This document shows positions 48,401-57,018 of a stretch of DNA of 64,000 bases, one piece after another (positions within the stretch are counted from its first letter, which is position 1; each line of letters opens with the position of its first letter). The DNA lies in assembly GCA_030530775.1 (NCBI GenBank), contig JAUMUG010000001.1, positions 372,001-436,000 of the forward strand, in the 5' to 3' direction. This stretch comes from Lautropia sp. (GTDB lineage Bacteria > Pseudomonadota > Gammaproteobacteria > Burkholderiales > Burkholderiaceae_E). The notes beneath the pieces are model-generated. The model worked only from the letters and a program-made list of their open reading frames with translations, did no database searches and was not told the origin of the DNA. The translations under genes were made by a program, and so were the position numbers.

Positions 48401-49193
48401 CCACCTGGCGCTGGGCCGCGAGCACGACAAGATCCGCTTCCGTGACATTCAGGCACAGCCGCGCAAGATCATTTCGGCACCCACCTGGTCGGGGCTGGAA
48501 TCGGAAGAGGTCAGCTACAACGCCGGCTATACCAATGTGCACGAGCTGATCCCGTGGCGCACGCTGACCGGCCGTCAGCAGTTCTATCAGGATCATCGCT
48601 GGATGCTCGATTTCGGCGAGGGCTTCTGCCTCTATCGTCCGCCGATCGACACCAGGTCGGTATCCACGATGCTGGGCTCCCGGCCGAACGGCAATCCCGA
48701 GATTGTGCTGAACTGGCTGACGCCGCACCAGAAATGGGGTATTCACAGCACCTACTCGGACAATCTGCGCATGCTGACACTCGGCCGTGCCGGGCCGCAC
48801 GTGTGGATCGCCGAGGACGAGGCACGTCGTATCGGTGTGGTCGACAACGACTGGGTCGAGTGCTTCAACGCCAACGGTACGGTGGCCGCGAGGGTGGTGG
48901 TCAGTCAGCGCGTGCCAAAGGGCATGTGCATGATGTATCACGCTCAGGAAAAGATCGTGAACACGCCAGGCGCCGAAACGAGCGGCAAGCGCGGTGGCAT
49001 CCACAATTCGATCACGCGGGCGGTGCTGAAGCCGACACACATGATCGGAGGCTATGCGCATCTCGCCTATGGTTTCAACTACTACGGAACGATCGGCAGC
49101 AACCGCGATGAGATGGTGGTGGTGCGCAAGATGAACGAGGTCGACTGGATGGATGAGCCGCTGGGGGCGGAAACCGCACGGGAGGTGCTGTGA
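45453..49193 (+). CDS. narG: respiratory nitrate reductase alpha subunit NarG
   Basis: The molybdopterin catalytic subunit of the membrane-bound cytoplasm-facing nitrate reductase; it reduces nitrate to nitrite with electrons from NarH. FS0 cluster ligands H50, C54, C58 and C93 and the Mo ligand D222 (in YDWYCDLPP) sit at the same numbers as in E. coli NarG. ATG 45453 has AAGGAG at 45441-45446 and gives 1246 residues, a normal size. The frame also runs back to 45396. The protein needs Mo-bis-MGD, which fits the nearby mod genes. It ends in TGATG with narH. Confidence 0.97.
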   Translation: MSHFLDRLKFLSRVRSTFSAGHGAVVDEDRQWENAYRSRWQHDKIVRSTHGVNCTGSCSWKIYVKSGLITWETQQTDYPRTRSDLPNHEPRGCPRGASYSWYVYSAQRVKYPMIRGRLMEMWREARKTMDPISAWESISQDPEKARQYKSVRGLGGFVRADWDTATEMIVAANALTIKKYGPDRIIGFSPIPAMSMISYASGARYLNLIGGVCLSFYDWYCDLPPASPQVWGEQTDVPESADWYNSAYLLVWGSNVPMTRTPDAHFYTEVRYKGTKTVAVSSDFGEMVKFGDIWLAPKQGTDAALAMAMGHVVLTEFHRDRPSPYFTRYVKQYTDMPMLVTLKEKDGWLVPDYFLRASHLPEALGETNNPEWKTVQVDTASNELVVPNGTIGFRWGENEAGTGKAGRWNLEMRNGGSGAEVDPRLSLKDVHDEIVTVGFNYFAGESRSELIGRKVPARRVKLADGGTALVATVYDLQMAHYGVDQGLGDENVAKSYDDDVPYTPAWQQKYTTVPPELVTQVAREFAQNAHETTGRSMVILGAGLNHWFHTDMAYRGIINLLMMCGCIGQSGGGWCHYVGQEKLRPQFGWAPLTFALDWVRPPRQMNGTSFFYAHSGQWRHEMLRVEEIMSPAAEGQPLKDMALIDLNAKAERLGWLPSAPQLENNPLDICDAAEAAGMSPVEYLCNGLKNGSLRMSCEDPENPRNFPRNLFIWRSNLLGSSGKGHEYMLKYLLGTQNAVFSEEADAVHPSEVRVPERMPEEGKLELVTVIDFRMSTTCLYGDIVLPGATWYEKDDLNTSDMHPFIHPLSEAVQPLWESKTDWEIYKLLARRFSEIAGPYLGTRKDIVLQPLLHDTPAELGQPFEPKDWKKGECDLIPGKTAPNMVVVERNYNDIYRKYTSVGPLLDKLGNGGKGITWNTECEVHEIGDLNKRVQEPGVSQGRPRLDTAIDAAEMVLTFAPETNGHVSVKAWQALSKITGRDHTHLALGREHDKIRFRDIQAQPRKIISAPTWSGLESEEVSYNAGYTNVHELIPWRTLTGRQQFYQDHRWMLDFGEGFCLYRPPIDTRSVSTMLGSRPNGNPEIVLNWLTPHQKWGIHSTYSDNLRMLTLGRAGPHVWIAEDEARRIGVVDNDWVECFNANGTVAARVVVSQRVPKGMCMMYHAQEKIVNTPGAETSGKRGGIHNSITRAVLKPTHMIGGYAHLAYGFNYYGTIGSNRDEMVVVRKMNEVDWMDEPLGAETAREVL

Positions 49194-50770
49194 TGAAAGT
49201 TCGTGCACAAATCGGTATGGTGCTCAATCTGGACAAGTGCATCGGTTGTCACACCTGTTCAGTGACCTGCAAGAATGTCTGGAGCAGCCGCGAGGGCGTC
49301 GAGTATGCCTGGTTCAACAACGTCGAGACCAAGCCTGGCATCGGCTATCCGAAACGGTGGGAGAACCAGCAGCAGTGGAATGGCGGCTGGGTGCGAAAGG
49401 AGGGCGGCAGGCTGGAACCCCGGCAAGGCGGTAAGCTGCGCATTCTGAGCAATATATTCGCCAACCCCAATCTGCCGTCGATCGACGATTACTACGAGCC
49501 CTTCACCTTCGATTATCAGCACCTGCAGCAGGCGCCGCAGATGCGTACACCGCCGACGGCGCGGCCGGTGTCGCTGATCACCGGCGAGAAGATGGAGAAG
49601 ATCGAATGGGGGCCGAACTGGGAGGATGACCTGGGTGGCGAGTTCGACGCACGCGCGCAGGATCATCTGTTCGAAGGCGTTCAGAAACAGATGTATTCGA
49701 CCTTCGAAAACACCTTCATGATGTATCTGCCGCGGCTGTGCGAGCACTGTCTGAATCCGACCTGTGTGGCCTCGTGTCCGTCCGGCTCGATCTACAAGCG
49801 CGAAGAGGACGGTATCGTGCTGGTCGATCAGGACAAATGCCGGGGCTGGCGGATGTGTGTGTCGGGTTGTCCGTACAAGAAAATCTATTTCAATTGGCAA
49901 TCGGGCAAGGCCGAAAAATGTCTGTTCTGCTATCCGCGCATCGAATCGGGTCAGCCCACCGTCTGTTCCGAAACCTGTGTCGGGCGCATCCGCTATCTGG
50001 GCGTGATGCTTTATGATGCCGACCGGATCGAGACGGCGGCTTCGGCGCCGGACGAGAAACAGCTCTACAAGGCACAGCTCGAATGCTTCCTCGATCCGAA
50101 CGATCCGGCCGTGATCGACGCGGCGCGTCAGGCCGGCATTCCGGACACCTGGCTGGAGGCGGCGCGCAAATCGCCGGTCTACCGGATGGCCTGCGACTGG
50201 GAGGTGGCCTTCCCGCTGCATCCGGAGTACCGGACCCTACCGATGGTCTGGTACATTCCGCCGCTGTCGCCGATCCAGAGCGCCGCCGAAAACCGGCAGA
50301 TGCCGCACGAAACGGTGGCCGGCAGCATCATTCCGAATGTGAAGAGCCTGCGCATTCCGATCCGTTACCTGGCCAATCTGCTGACGGCCGGCGACGAGGC
50401 GCCGGTGGTCCGTGCGCTGGAGAAGTTGATCGCGATGCGTGCCTACAAACGCAGCGAGATGATCAATGGGCAGGGCGCAACCGAGATCATCGAAGCCGTC
50501 GGGCTGGATGCCGCCACCGTGGAAGACATGTACCAGACGATGGCGATCGCCAACTACGAAGACCGTTTCGTCGTGCCGACCTCTCACACCGCGGCGGCAC
50601 ACGAGAAGTTCAGTGAAACCGGTGAATGTGGCTTCAGCTTCGGCAATGGCTGCTCGACTGGTTTCAGCAGCGAATCGTTGTTCGGCAAGAAGGCGCCCCG
50701 GGTCGATGTCGTGCACCTGCAGCTGAAGCGGCCCAGGACCGCCGAGCAGTCCAGGGCCGAGGAGGCATGA
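49193..50770 (+). CDS. narH: respiratory nitrate reductase beta subunit NarH
   Basis: The iron-sulfur electron conduit between NarI and NarG. It has four cysteine groups: C16-x2-C19-x2-C22-x3-C26 (as in E. coli), CEHCLNPTCVASC, CRGWRMCVSGC and CLFCYPRIESG plus CSETC. The Trp in CRGWRMC indicates one [3Fe-4S] cluster among three [4Fe-4S] clusters. ATG 49193 overlaps the narG stop; GGAGG lies 7 bp before it. A GTG at 49190 is an alternative. Length 525 is normal. Confidence 0.96.
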   Translation: MKVRAQIGMVLNLDKCIGCHTCSVTCKNVWSSREGVEYAWFNNVETKPGIGYPKRWENQQQWNGGWVRKEGGRLEPRQGGKLRILSNIFANPNLPSIDDYYEPFTFDYQHLQQAPQMRTPPTARPVSLITGEKMEKIEWGPNWEDDLGGEFDARAQDHLFEGVQKQMYSTFENTFMMYLPRLCEHCLNPTCVASCPSGSIYKREEDGIVLVDQDKCRGWRMCVSGCPYKKIYFNWQSGKAEKCLFCYPRIESGQPTVCSETCVGRIRYLGVMLYDADRIETAASAPDEKQLYKAQLECFLDPNDPAVIDAARQAGIPDTWLEAARKSPVYRMACDWEVAFPLHPEYRTLPMVWYIPPLSPIQSAAENRQMPHETVAGSIIPNVKSLRIPIRYLANLLTAGDEAPVVRALEKLIAMRAYKRSEMINGQGATEIIEAVGLDAATVEDMYQTMAIANYEDRFVVPTSHTAAAHEKFSETGECGFSFGNGCSTGFSSESLFGKKAPRVDVVHLQLKRPRTAEQSRAEEA

Positions 50771-51495
50771 TGAGTCGGAACCATCACAACCCCCGGACCC
50801 GAGTACAGATGTCACCAGGGCATGGGCAGAATTCGCCGGCTCGGGATGCGGCTCGGGGAATTTATCGGGTGCTGTCGGCACTGCTGAGCTATCCGGAACA
50901 GGCGCTGATCGATGCGTTGCCCGAGATCGAGGCGGCACTGCTGCCGCAGCCGCTGTTCCACCGCGAGCTGGGCTGCCTGCTCGATCATCTGGGCACGCAT
51001 TCGTTGATCGAATTGCAGGAAACCTACGTCGAGCAGTTCGATCGTTCGCGCAGCCAGTCGTTGTATCTCTTCGAGCATATCCATGGTGAAAGCCGTGAGC
51101 GTGGCGAGGCGCTGCTGGATTTGCTGCAGGAGTATCAGCGGCATGGTTTCGAGCCGAACGACATGAACGGAGGCCTGCGCGAGTTACCGGATTATCTGCC
51201 CTTGTTCCTGGAGTTTCTGGGCCAGTTGCCGGCCGAAGATGCTGGCCGCCTGTTGGGTGACGCCATCGATGTGATCGACCTGATCGGTGGGCGTTTGCAC
51301 AAGCATGCCAGCCCCTATGCCGCGGCTTTCCGGGTATTGGCCGCTCTTTCGCCCGTAAAGCCGCAACCGATCGAGGATGCTCCGGCACGTGAGATGGACG
51401 CACTGCTGGAAACCGTCGGCCCTGGGGACGACGGTTCCGAGCCGCTGCTGAAACCGGACAATGGCCTGGTGAAGCCGATTCATTTCTACCGTTGA
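50767..51495 (+). CDS. narJ: nitrate reductase assembly chaperone NarJ
   Basis: A cytoplasmic TorD-family chaperone that holds NarG for cofactor insertion. The sequence YRVLSALLSYPEQALIDALPEIEAAL followed by a helical LQETYVEQFDRSRSQSLYLFEHIHGESRERGEALLDL segment identifies it. The tandem ATGATG at the narH stop allows start 50767 or 50770. It has a longer Arg/Asn-rich N-terminus and C-terminus than E. coli NarJ (242 residues). Confidence 0.93.
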   Translation: MMSRNHHNPRTRVQMSPGHGQNSPARDAARGIYRVLSALLSYPEQALIDALPEIEAALLPQPLFHRELGCLLDHLGTHSLIELQETYVEQFDRSRSQSLYLFEHIHGESRERGEALLDLLQEYQRHGFEPNDMNGGLRELPDYLPLFLEFLGQLPAEDAGRLLGDAIDVIDLIGGRLHKHASPYAAAFRVLAALSPVKPQPIEDAPAREMDALLETVGPGDDGSEPLLKPDNGLVKPIHFYR

Positions 51496-51562
51496 TCTCT
51501 CGCGCCGATTCGCCGTCGTCGCCGGTGGTGTGCAGGCCGCCAGCGACGCAAGGAGACAAGTC

Positions 51563-52246
51563 ATGAGTTATGTGCACACCTTTTTCTTCGGGATCTATCC
51601 CTACATTGCGCTCAGCATTTTCTTGCTCGGCAGCCTGGTACGTTTCGAGCGTGAGCAGTACAGCTGGAAGAGCGACAGTTCGCAGGTGCTGTATGCCGGG
51701 GAACTGCGGCTCGGCAACATTCTGTTCCATGTCGGCATCATCAGTCTGTTTCTCGGGCATCTGGTCGGGCTGCTGACCCCGGTGGCCTTCTGGGACTGGC
51801 TGGGCGTCAGCCACGGTGCCAAACAGCTGGCGGCGATGATCGCCGGCGGTGTCATGGGTACGGTCTGTCTGGCTGGGCTGATCATCCTGTTGCGTCGTCG
51901 CCTGAGCAATCCACGTATCCGCGCCATCACCTCGACCGGTGACAAGCTGCTGCTGATCTGGATCCTGCTGACGCTGCTGCTCGGGCTGACCAGCATCCTG
52001 GTGTCGGCCGGGCACATGGACGGTGAAGAGATGGTCCGGCTGATGACCTGGTGTCAGTACATCGTCACTTTCAATGGCAAGGCGGCGGCTCAGATCACCG
52101 ATGTCAGCCTGATCTTCAAGCTGCATATGTTCATGGGCATGACGCTGTTCATCCTGTTCCCGTTCACGCGTCTGGTGCATGTCTGGAGCGGTTTTGCCTC
52201 GCTGTCTTACCTGGGCCGTGCCTGGCAGCTGGTTCGCAGCCGCTGA
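51563..52246 (+). CDS. narI: respiratory nitrate reductase gamma subunit NarI
   Basis: The cytochrome b membrane anchor that oxidises quinol. Five membrane helices are visible. Heme ligand histidines are at 56 and 66, matching E. coli, and the other pair falls at about 188 and 206. Length 227 is standard. An AAGGAG site precedes ATG 51563; the open frame to 51530 is not supported. It is separated from narJ by 67 bp, and a 12-bp hairpin follows its stop. Confidence 0.95.
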   Translation: MSYVHTFFFGIYPYIALSIFLLGSLVRFEREQYSWKSDSSQVLYAGELRLGNILFHVGIISLFLGHLVGLLTPVAFWDWLGVSHGAKQLAAMIAGGVMGTVCLAGLIILLRRRLSNPRIRAITSTGDKLLLIWILLTLLLGLTSILVSAGHMDGEEMVRLMTWCQYIVTFNGKAAAQITDVSLIFKLHMFMGMTLFILFPFTRLVHVWSGFASLSYLGRAWQLVRSR

Positions 52247-52260
52247 CGATGGCCTTGCCC

Positions 52261-52292
52261 GGCGCTCGGAGATCACGAAGTCTCCGCGCGCC
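52261..52292 (+). terminator. 12-bp hairpin between narI and narX
   Basis: GGCGCTCGGAGA (52261-52272) pairs with TCTCCGCGCGCC (52281-52292) with one mismatch and an 8-nt loop, directly after narI. No T-run follows, so it may only attenuate transcription from narGHJI into narXL. Confidence 0.45.
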
Positions 52293-52341
52293 GACTGTTA
52301 GGGTAGCCGGACGGCGTGCACATGAGGCGACGAAGGGGACC

Positions 52342-54267
52342 ATGGGCAGCATCCTGTCATTGCATCGAAAACGGCTGGCGGTACGTATCGTCTGCGTATC
52401 GATGGTCGCCCTGCTGTTGGTGCTGGGCATGATCGGCTGGACGCTGTCGTTGTCATGGCAGCTCGAGGGGGCGGCCGCGGCCATCAACGATACCGGCAGC
52501 CTACGGATGCGGGCAAACCGGATCGGGCTGGAGTTGCTGCGAGCGGACCGGGCGGGCGATCGGGCGGCACGCGAAGTGCTGCAGGCGCAGCGTCAGACGC
52601 TGGAGCGGCTGGATCGTGGCGTGCCGGACCGGCCGCTGTTTCTGCCGGATGACTCACGGATTCGGCGGCAGTTCGATGAGGTGCAGGCACGCTGGAACGA
52701 GCAGCTCGGTGTCTTCGCCGACGACGCCATGCAGCGTGGTGATGCCGATACCTATCTGCAGGCGCTGCCCGGTTTCGTGGCCGCGGCCGATCAGCTGGTG
52801 CGGATGATCGAGACCGACAATGCCGGCAAGACCTCGATGCTGTGGCTGTCGCAGGCCTTGCTGATCGTGCTGGCCTGCCTGGGGACGTTGGCGATGATCC
52901 ATCTGCTCTATCGCTGGATCATCATGCCGGTGGGCGTGCTGCATGATGGTCTGCAGCGCATGGCACGACGTGAGCTGTCGGTGCGCGTGCCGGTGACGGG
53001 GCAGGACGAACTCGGCGATCTGGCCCTCGGCTTCAACCGGATGGCCGACGAACTGCAGGGGCTCTATCGTGACCTGTCGGTACGCGTCGAAGAAAAAACG
53101 GCCGAGCTGGCGCGACAGAACCGACAGTTGAGCGCCCTCTACGGCATGACGGCCTTTCTGAACCAGCCCAATGACATCGACGGTCTGTGCCGCGGCTTTC
53201 TGGCGCTGGTGATGGAGGAGTTCCATGCCGATGGCGGCAGTATCCGCGTGCTCGACCCTTCCGGCGAGCGGCTGCATTTGGTGGTGTCATCGGGACTGTC
53301 GCCGGCACTCGAGGAAACCGAGCACTGTATGCATGCCGGCGATTGTTTCTGCGGTGAAGCCACGCAGCAGGGTACGATGGTGATCCGGGATTTGCGCGAG
53401 GCCGCAGCCTCGCCTGCGACGAAGCGCGGGCCACTGCATTGCGTGCGTGAGGGCTTCCAGGGCCTGTCGGTCTTTCAGATCGTGACCCCGGATGCGATTC
53501 TGGGTTCCTTCTCGCTGCATTTCAGGGAGCGGGACGGTGTGCCGACGCGGGAGCTGCCCCTGCTGGAGATGCTGGGACAGCATCTGGGGGCTGCGTTGGA
53601 CAACCGGCGGCTGAGTGCACAGGCCCGGCAGCTGGCGGTGGCCGAGGAGCGCAATCTGGTCGCGCAGGGATTGCATGACAGTCTGGCGCAGGGGCTCAAT
53701 TTTCTGAATCTGCAGACGCAGATGCTGGGTGGTGCGGTGCAGCGAAGGGACTGGCACGAAGTCGAAGAAATCGTGCCTTTGCTGCGCACGGGTGTCAACG
53801 AAAGCTATCAGGATGTACGTGAGCTGTTGCAGAACTTCCGAACCCGTCTCAGCGGTGGCGCCATGCGGCAGGCGGTGGAGGACACGATCGAACGATTCCG
53901 TCGGCAGACCGGCATCAGTGTGAAACTGCAGGTGGAAGGTGACGAAGGGCCGCCGCTGCATCCGGATGAACAGCTGCAAGTGCTGTTCATCCTGCAGGAA
54001 GCGCTGTCGAATGTCCGCAAGCATGCCGATGCCACCGAGGTGGTCGTCCGGATCGACAATCACCGGGATTTCGAGATGCACATTCATGACGATGGCATCG
54101 GTTATGACCCGGCGGAGGTGGAACGGCGTACCGATCCGCATGTCGGCTTGAGCATCATGCACGAGCGTGCGTCACGCCTGGCGGGGCGGCTCGAAATCCG
54201 CAGCGCGCCCGGTGAGGGCACCGATATCGGCTTGTTCCTGACTCATCACGAGCGGCTGTCGGCGTGA
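52342..54267 (+). CDS. narX: nitrate/nitrite sensor histidine kinase NarX
   Basis: A membrane sensor kinase. It has a transmembrane helix at about 13-38, then a periplasmic sensor domain with the P-box-like NDTGSLRMRANRIGLELL that binds nitrate, and a second helix at about 165-192. HAMP, a Cys-containing GAF-like module, the HisKA_3 dimerisation domain (His445 in LHDSLAQGLNFL) and a HATPase_c domain follow. ATG 52342 with GAAGGGGA upstream gives 641 residues, about 40 more than E. coli NarX. It is paired with NarL 179 bp downstream. Confidence 0.92.
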   Translation: MGSILSLHRKRLAVRIVCVSMVALLLVLGMIGWTLSLSWQLEGAAAAINDTGSLRMRANRIGLELLRADRAGDRAAREVLQAQRQTLERLDRGVPDRPLFLPDDSRIRRQFDEVQARWNEQLGVFADDAMQRGDADTYLQALPGFVAAADQLVRMIETDNAGKTSMLWLSQALLIVLACLGTLAMIHLLYRWIIMPVGVLHDGLQRMARRELSVRVPVTGQDELGDLALGFNRMADELQGLYRDLSVRVEEKTAELARQNRQLSALYGMTAFLNQPNDIDGLCRGFLALVMEEFHADGGSIRVLDPSGERLHLVVSSGLSPALEETEHCMHAGDCFCGEATQQGTMVIRDLREAAASPATKRGPLHCVREGFQGLSVFQIVTPDAILGSFSLHFRERDGVPTRELPLLEMLGQHLGAALDNRRLSAQARQLAVAEERNLVAQGLHDSLAQGLNFLNLQTQMLGGAVQRRDWHEVEEIVPLLRTGVNESYQDVRELLQNFRTRLSGGAMRQAVEDTIERFRRQTGISVKLQVEGDEGPPLHPDEQLQVLFILQEALSNVRKHADATEVVVRIDNHRDFEMHIHDDGIGYDPAEVERRTDPHVGLSIMHERASRLAGRLEIRSAPGEGTDIGLFLTHHERLSA

Positions 54268-54446
54268 TGCCCTCCCTGCTGCACGACGGGGTCGGGCGAG
54301 ATCGCTGCCCTCCGGGCTGCAGCGCAGTCTGACCGGGCGCCGGCGCGTCGATGGGAGGGGTGTTCGCCTGCTGTCGGAGGCGGGTGGTGGGCACAGCCGA
54401 CGGCGTAGGGTACGACGAATGTCTGATTTCTGAAGGGGAATGGATC

Positions 54447-55271
54447 TTGACAGCAGAGACATTGGACAGAACCAGTTCTTCCTGCATCAGCATCATGCTG
54501 ATCGACGATCACAGCCTGTTCCGGTCCGGGGTACGGCAGTTGCTGCAGAAGGAGCCCGATCTGAAGATCGTGGCCGAGGCGGCCGATGGTCTGGAGGGGC
54601 TCAAGCGTGCCAAGGCGCTGCGGCCGGATGTGATTCTGCTCGATCTCAACATGCCGGGCCTGTCCGGGCTCGAAACCCTGCATCTGTTGACGCAGGACTT
54701 GCCGGCTTCGAAGGTGATCATCCTGACCATATCGGAAGAGGCCGAGGAACTGGGGCAGGCGCTGCAGGCCGGTGCCTGCGGTTATCTGACCAAGAACATC
54801 GAGACCGAAACGCTGGTGAATGCGATTCACAAGGCGGCACAGGGCCAGCCGGTCATTTCCGACACGATGACGGTCAAGCTCGTCGAGCAGTTCTGGCGGC
54901 AGGGGCGGATGCGGGAAGACGATCGGGTTCCGGGCGAGGGTATCGAAACCATGACAGCGACGCATGCAGCCTCCGCTGTCTCTGCCTCGGCCGCTGCACC
55001 GGTTGGTTCCGCCCTGTCGGGGGTTTCGGCGGGCGTCGCTGCGGCTTCGTTCCTGCACACGGAAACGGCCGAGCGGGTGCATCTGACGGCGCGCGAGCGC
55101 GAGATCATGCAGTGCCTGGCACGCGGCGAAAGCAACAAGGAAATCGCCCGCAACCTCGGGGTGGCCGAGAGCACCGTCAAGATTCACGTGCAGAACATCC
55201 TGAAAAAGCTCAATCTGAGCAGTCGTGTCCAGCTGGCCGTCTATGCCGTGGAACACGGCCTGACGGGATGA
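54447..55271 (+). CDS. narL: nitrate response regulator NarL
   Basis: A receiver domain (phospho-acceptor D66 in VILLDLNMPG) and a LuxR-type HTH (LTAREREIMQCLARGESNKEIARNLG). The likely start is TTG 54447, with AAGGGG 7 bp upstream; ATG 54495 would remove the first receiver strand residues. At 274 residues it is about 60 longer than E. coli NarL, because of an Ala/Ser/Gly-rich linker of about 45 residues between the domains. It activates or represses nitrate genes by binding TACYYMT heptamers, one pair of which lies before narK1. Its stop is 2 bp from the convergent modE stop. Confidence 0.88.
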   Translation: MTAETLDRTSSSCISIMLIDDHSLFRSGVRQLLQKEPDLKIVAEAADGLEGLKRAKALRPDVILLDLNMPGLSGLETLHLLTQDLPASKVIILTISEEAEELGQALQAGACGYLTKNIETETLVNAIHKAAQGQPVISDTMTVKLVEQFWRQGRMREDDRVPGEGIETMTATHAASAVSASAAAPVGSALSGVSAGVAAASFLHTETAERVHLTAREREIMQCLARGESNKEIARNLGVAESTVKIHVQNILKKLNLSSRVQLAVYAVEHGLTG

Positions 55272-55273
55272 TC

Positions 55274-56086
55274 TCAGGCCGGCATGCCGATGATGACGCT
55301 GGATGCCTTGAACAGAGCACTGGCAGGCTTGCCGACGGCCAGCTCAAGTGACTGATTGCTTTCGTTGGTGACGATGGCCGCGACCGACAGGCCATTTGCC
55401 AGATCGATGACGACTTCGGTATCGACCGCACCGGGTTGCACGCGTGCGACCGTGCCGTTCAGCCGGTTGCGAGCCGAGAAGCGGGCGCCGGCGTCGTCGG
55501 TCAGCACGATCACCGAGGAAGCCTTGACCAGCGCGAAGGCTTCGACGCCGGGCTTCAGCCCCAGGTTGGTGGCGCTTTCCCGGGTGATGGTGGCGACGAT
55601 GCGCTGACCACCATTCATTTCGAGTTCGACTTCGTCATTGACGGCCCCCTGTACGACCGAGGTGACTTTGCCCAGGAACTGGTTGCGGGCACTGGTTTTC
55701 ATGCTCATTCTCCGGATGAGAAGATAATCGTCGGCGAGATGGTCGGCTTGCTCACTCAGGGTCGTCATGAAACGCTGGTGTTCACGTTCGATGGTGCGGA
55801 AGTTATCGACGAGCCGCCGCCCACGTGGCGTCAGGCGGCTGCCACCGCCGCCCTTGCCACCGGTCGAGCGCTGCACCAGAGGTTCGGCTGCCAGATCGTT
55901 CATGGCGTCGATGGCATCCCAAGCGGCCTTGTAGCTGAGGCCGACGGCCTTGGCGGCCCGGGTGATCGATCCCTGTTCGGCGATCTGCGCCAGCAAAGCG
56001 ATGCGATCCTGACCGCCAAACTTGCTGCCATCCACCGTCATCCAGATCGACGCCTGCAGTTCTATGGATTTGTCGTTCGATGCCAT
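55274..56086 (-). CDS. modE: molybdate-responsive regulator ModE
   Basis: An N-terminal winged helix (RIALLAQIAEQGSITRAAKAVGLSYKAAWDAIDAM) and two C-terminal TOBE/mop domains (starting at about SARNQFLGKVTSV and SARNRLNGTVARV), each ending in KASSVI. It senses molybdate and represses the mod transporter. ATG 56086 gives 270 residues; GTG 56101, which would overlap the modC stop as GTGA, is an alternative. It is the last gene of the modABCE operon. An operator of ModE type lies before modA at 58511-58534. Confidence 0.92.
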   Translation of the reverse strand: MASNDKSIELQASIWMTVDGSKFGGQDRIALLAQIAEQGSITRAAKAVGLSYKAAWDAIDAMNDLAAEPLVQRSTGGKGGGGSRLTPRGRRLVDNFRTIEREHQRFMTTLSEQADHLADDYLLIRRMSMKTSARNQFLGKVTSVVQGAVNDEVELEMNGGQRIVATITRESATNLGLKPGVEAFALVKASSVIVLTDDAGARFSARNRLNGTVARVQPGAVDTEVVIDLANGLSVAAIVTNESNQSLELAVGKPASALFKASSVIIGMPA

Positions 56087-56097
56087 GAGCCACGGAT

Positions 56098-57018
56098 TCA
56101 CGAATTTGTTTTCTGGTCAGGAGCTCTGAAAACACCGCGCTTTGTCGGACGGGGTGTTTCCGCTGTCTCGACATCCTGCGCCAGAAATCGGAGACAGTCG
56201 TCGTGACGGGAAACGGCCCGTATGGTCTTCGCAATTGGGCAGTGGGTGTGACGTCTTTCGTCCGATGGAACCACAACGGTGTCGCCTGTGTCCGAAAACC
56301 GCCGGGCTGCCGGATCGGCGGGTTCCGCCAGGGCCGGCGAGGCACGCTTCGCGCTGTGCACGATGTGGCCGTCGGCCAGGTGAAACACATGCTCGCCGAA
56401 TACGGCTGCATCCTCGGCATCGTGGGTGATCAGGATGATCGGCACCTGCAGTCTCTGCTGCAGCTCCGCCAGTTCCTGCCGCATGGTGTGCCGCAGGTCG
56501 GGGTCCAGCGCGGCGAAGGGTTCGTCCAGCAACAGGGCGCGAGGTTTGTTCACCAGCGAACGGGCCAGAGCGGTACGTTGCCGTTGACCGCCCGAAAGCT
56601 CGTGCGGATACTGCTCGGCGAGCGTCGTCAGCCCGAAGGCATCCAGCCAATGGTCTACGCGGGGATGTGTTCGTCCGCGTCCCGGATTCAACCAGCCCCG
56701 CTTCAATGCAAAGCCGATGTTCTGGCGCACCGTCAGGTGGGGAAAGAGCGCATGGTCCTGAAACACATAGGCCATTTCACGCGCCCGGGCGGGCAGGCAA
56801 GTCCGGGCGTCGGCATCGAACAGGGTGATGCCGTCGAGCCGGATATGGCCGTGGTCGGGCGTCAGCAGTCCGGCCATGGCTTTCAGCGTCAGGCTCTTGC
56901 CCGAGCCTGAGGGGCCGACGATGACGATCCGGTCGGCGTCCGAGCGCAGTTGCACATCCAGTTCGAAACCGCGTCCGCCCGAACGCAGGGTCTTGCGGAT
57001 ATCGAGATCGAGTTTCAT
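56098..57018 (-). CDS. modC: molybdate ABC transporter ATP-binding protein ModC
   Basis: The cytoplasmic ATPase of the molybdate importer. Walker A is GPSGSGKS, the signature LSGGQRQR, Walker B ALLLDEPFAALD and the switch His is in ITHD. At 306 residues it is shorter than E. coli ModC (352) and has no recognisable C-terminal TOBE domain; instead it ends in a hydrophilic tail. Molybdate sensing is therefore probably left to ModE. It overlaps modB as ATGA. Confidence 0.92.
   Translation of the reverse strand: MKLDLDIRKTLRSGGRGFELDVQLRSDADRIVIVGPSGSGKSLTLKAMAGLLTPDHGHIRLDGITLFDADARTCLPARAREMAYVFQDHALFPHLTVRQNIGFALKRGWLNPGRGRTHPRVDHWLDAFGLTTLAEQYPHELSGGQRQRTALARSLVNKPRALLLDEPFAALDPDLRHTMRQELAELQQRLQVPIILITHDAEDAAVFGEHVFHLADGHIVHSAKRASPALAEPADPAARRFSDTGDTVVVPSDERRHTHCPIAKTIRAVSRHDDCLRFLAQDVETAETPRPTKRGVFRAPDQKTNS

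Noticed and set aside
45417-49208. A 1263-codon open frame antisense to narG
   Set aside because: NarG has all cluster and Mo ligands; the antisense frame has no family similarity and follows from high third-position GC.
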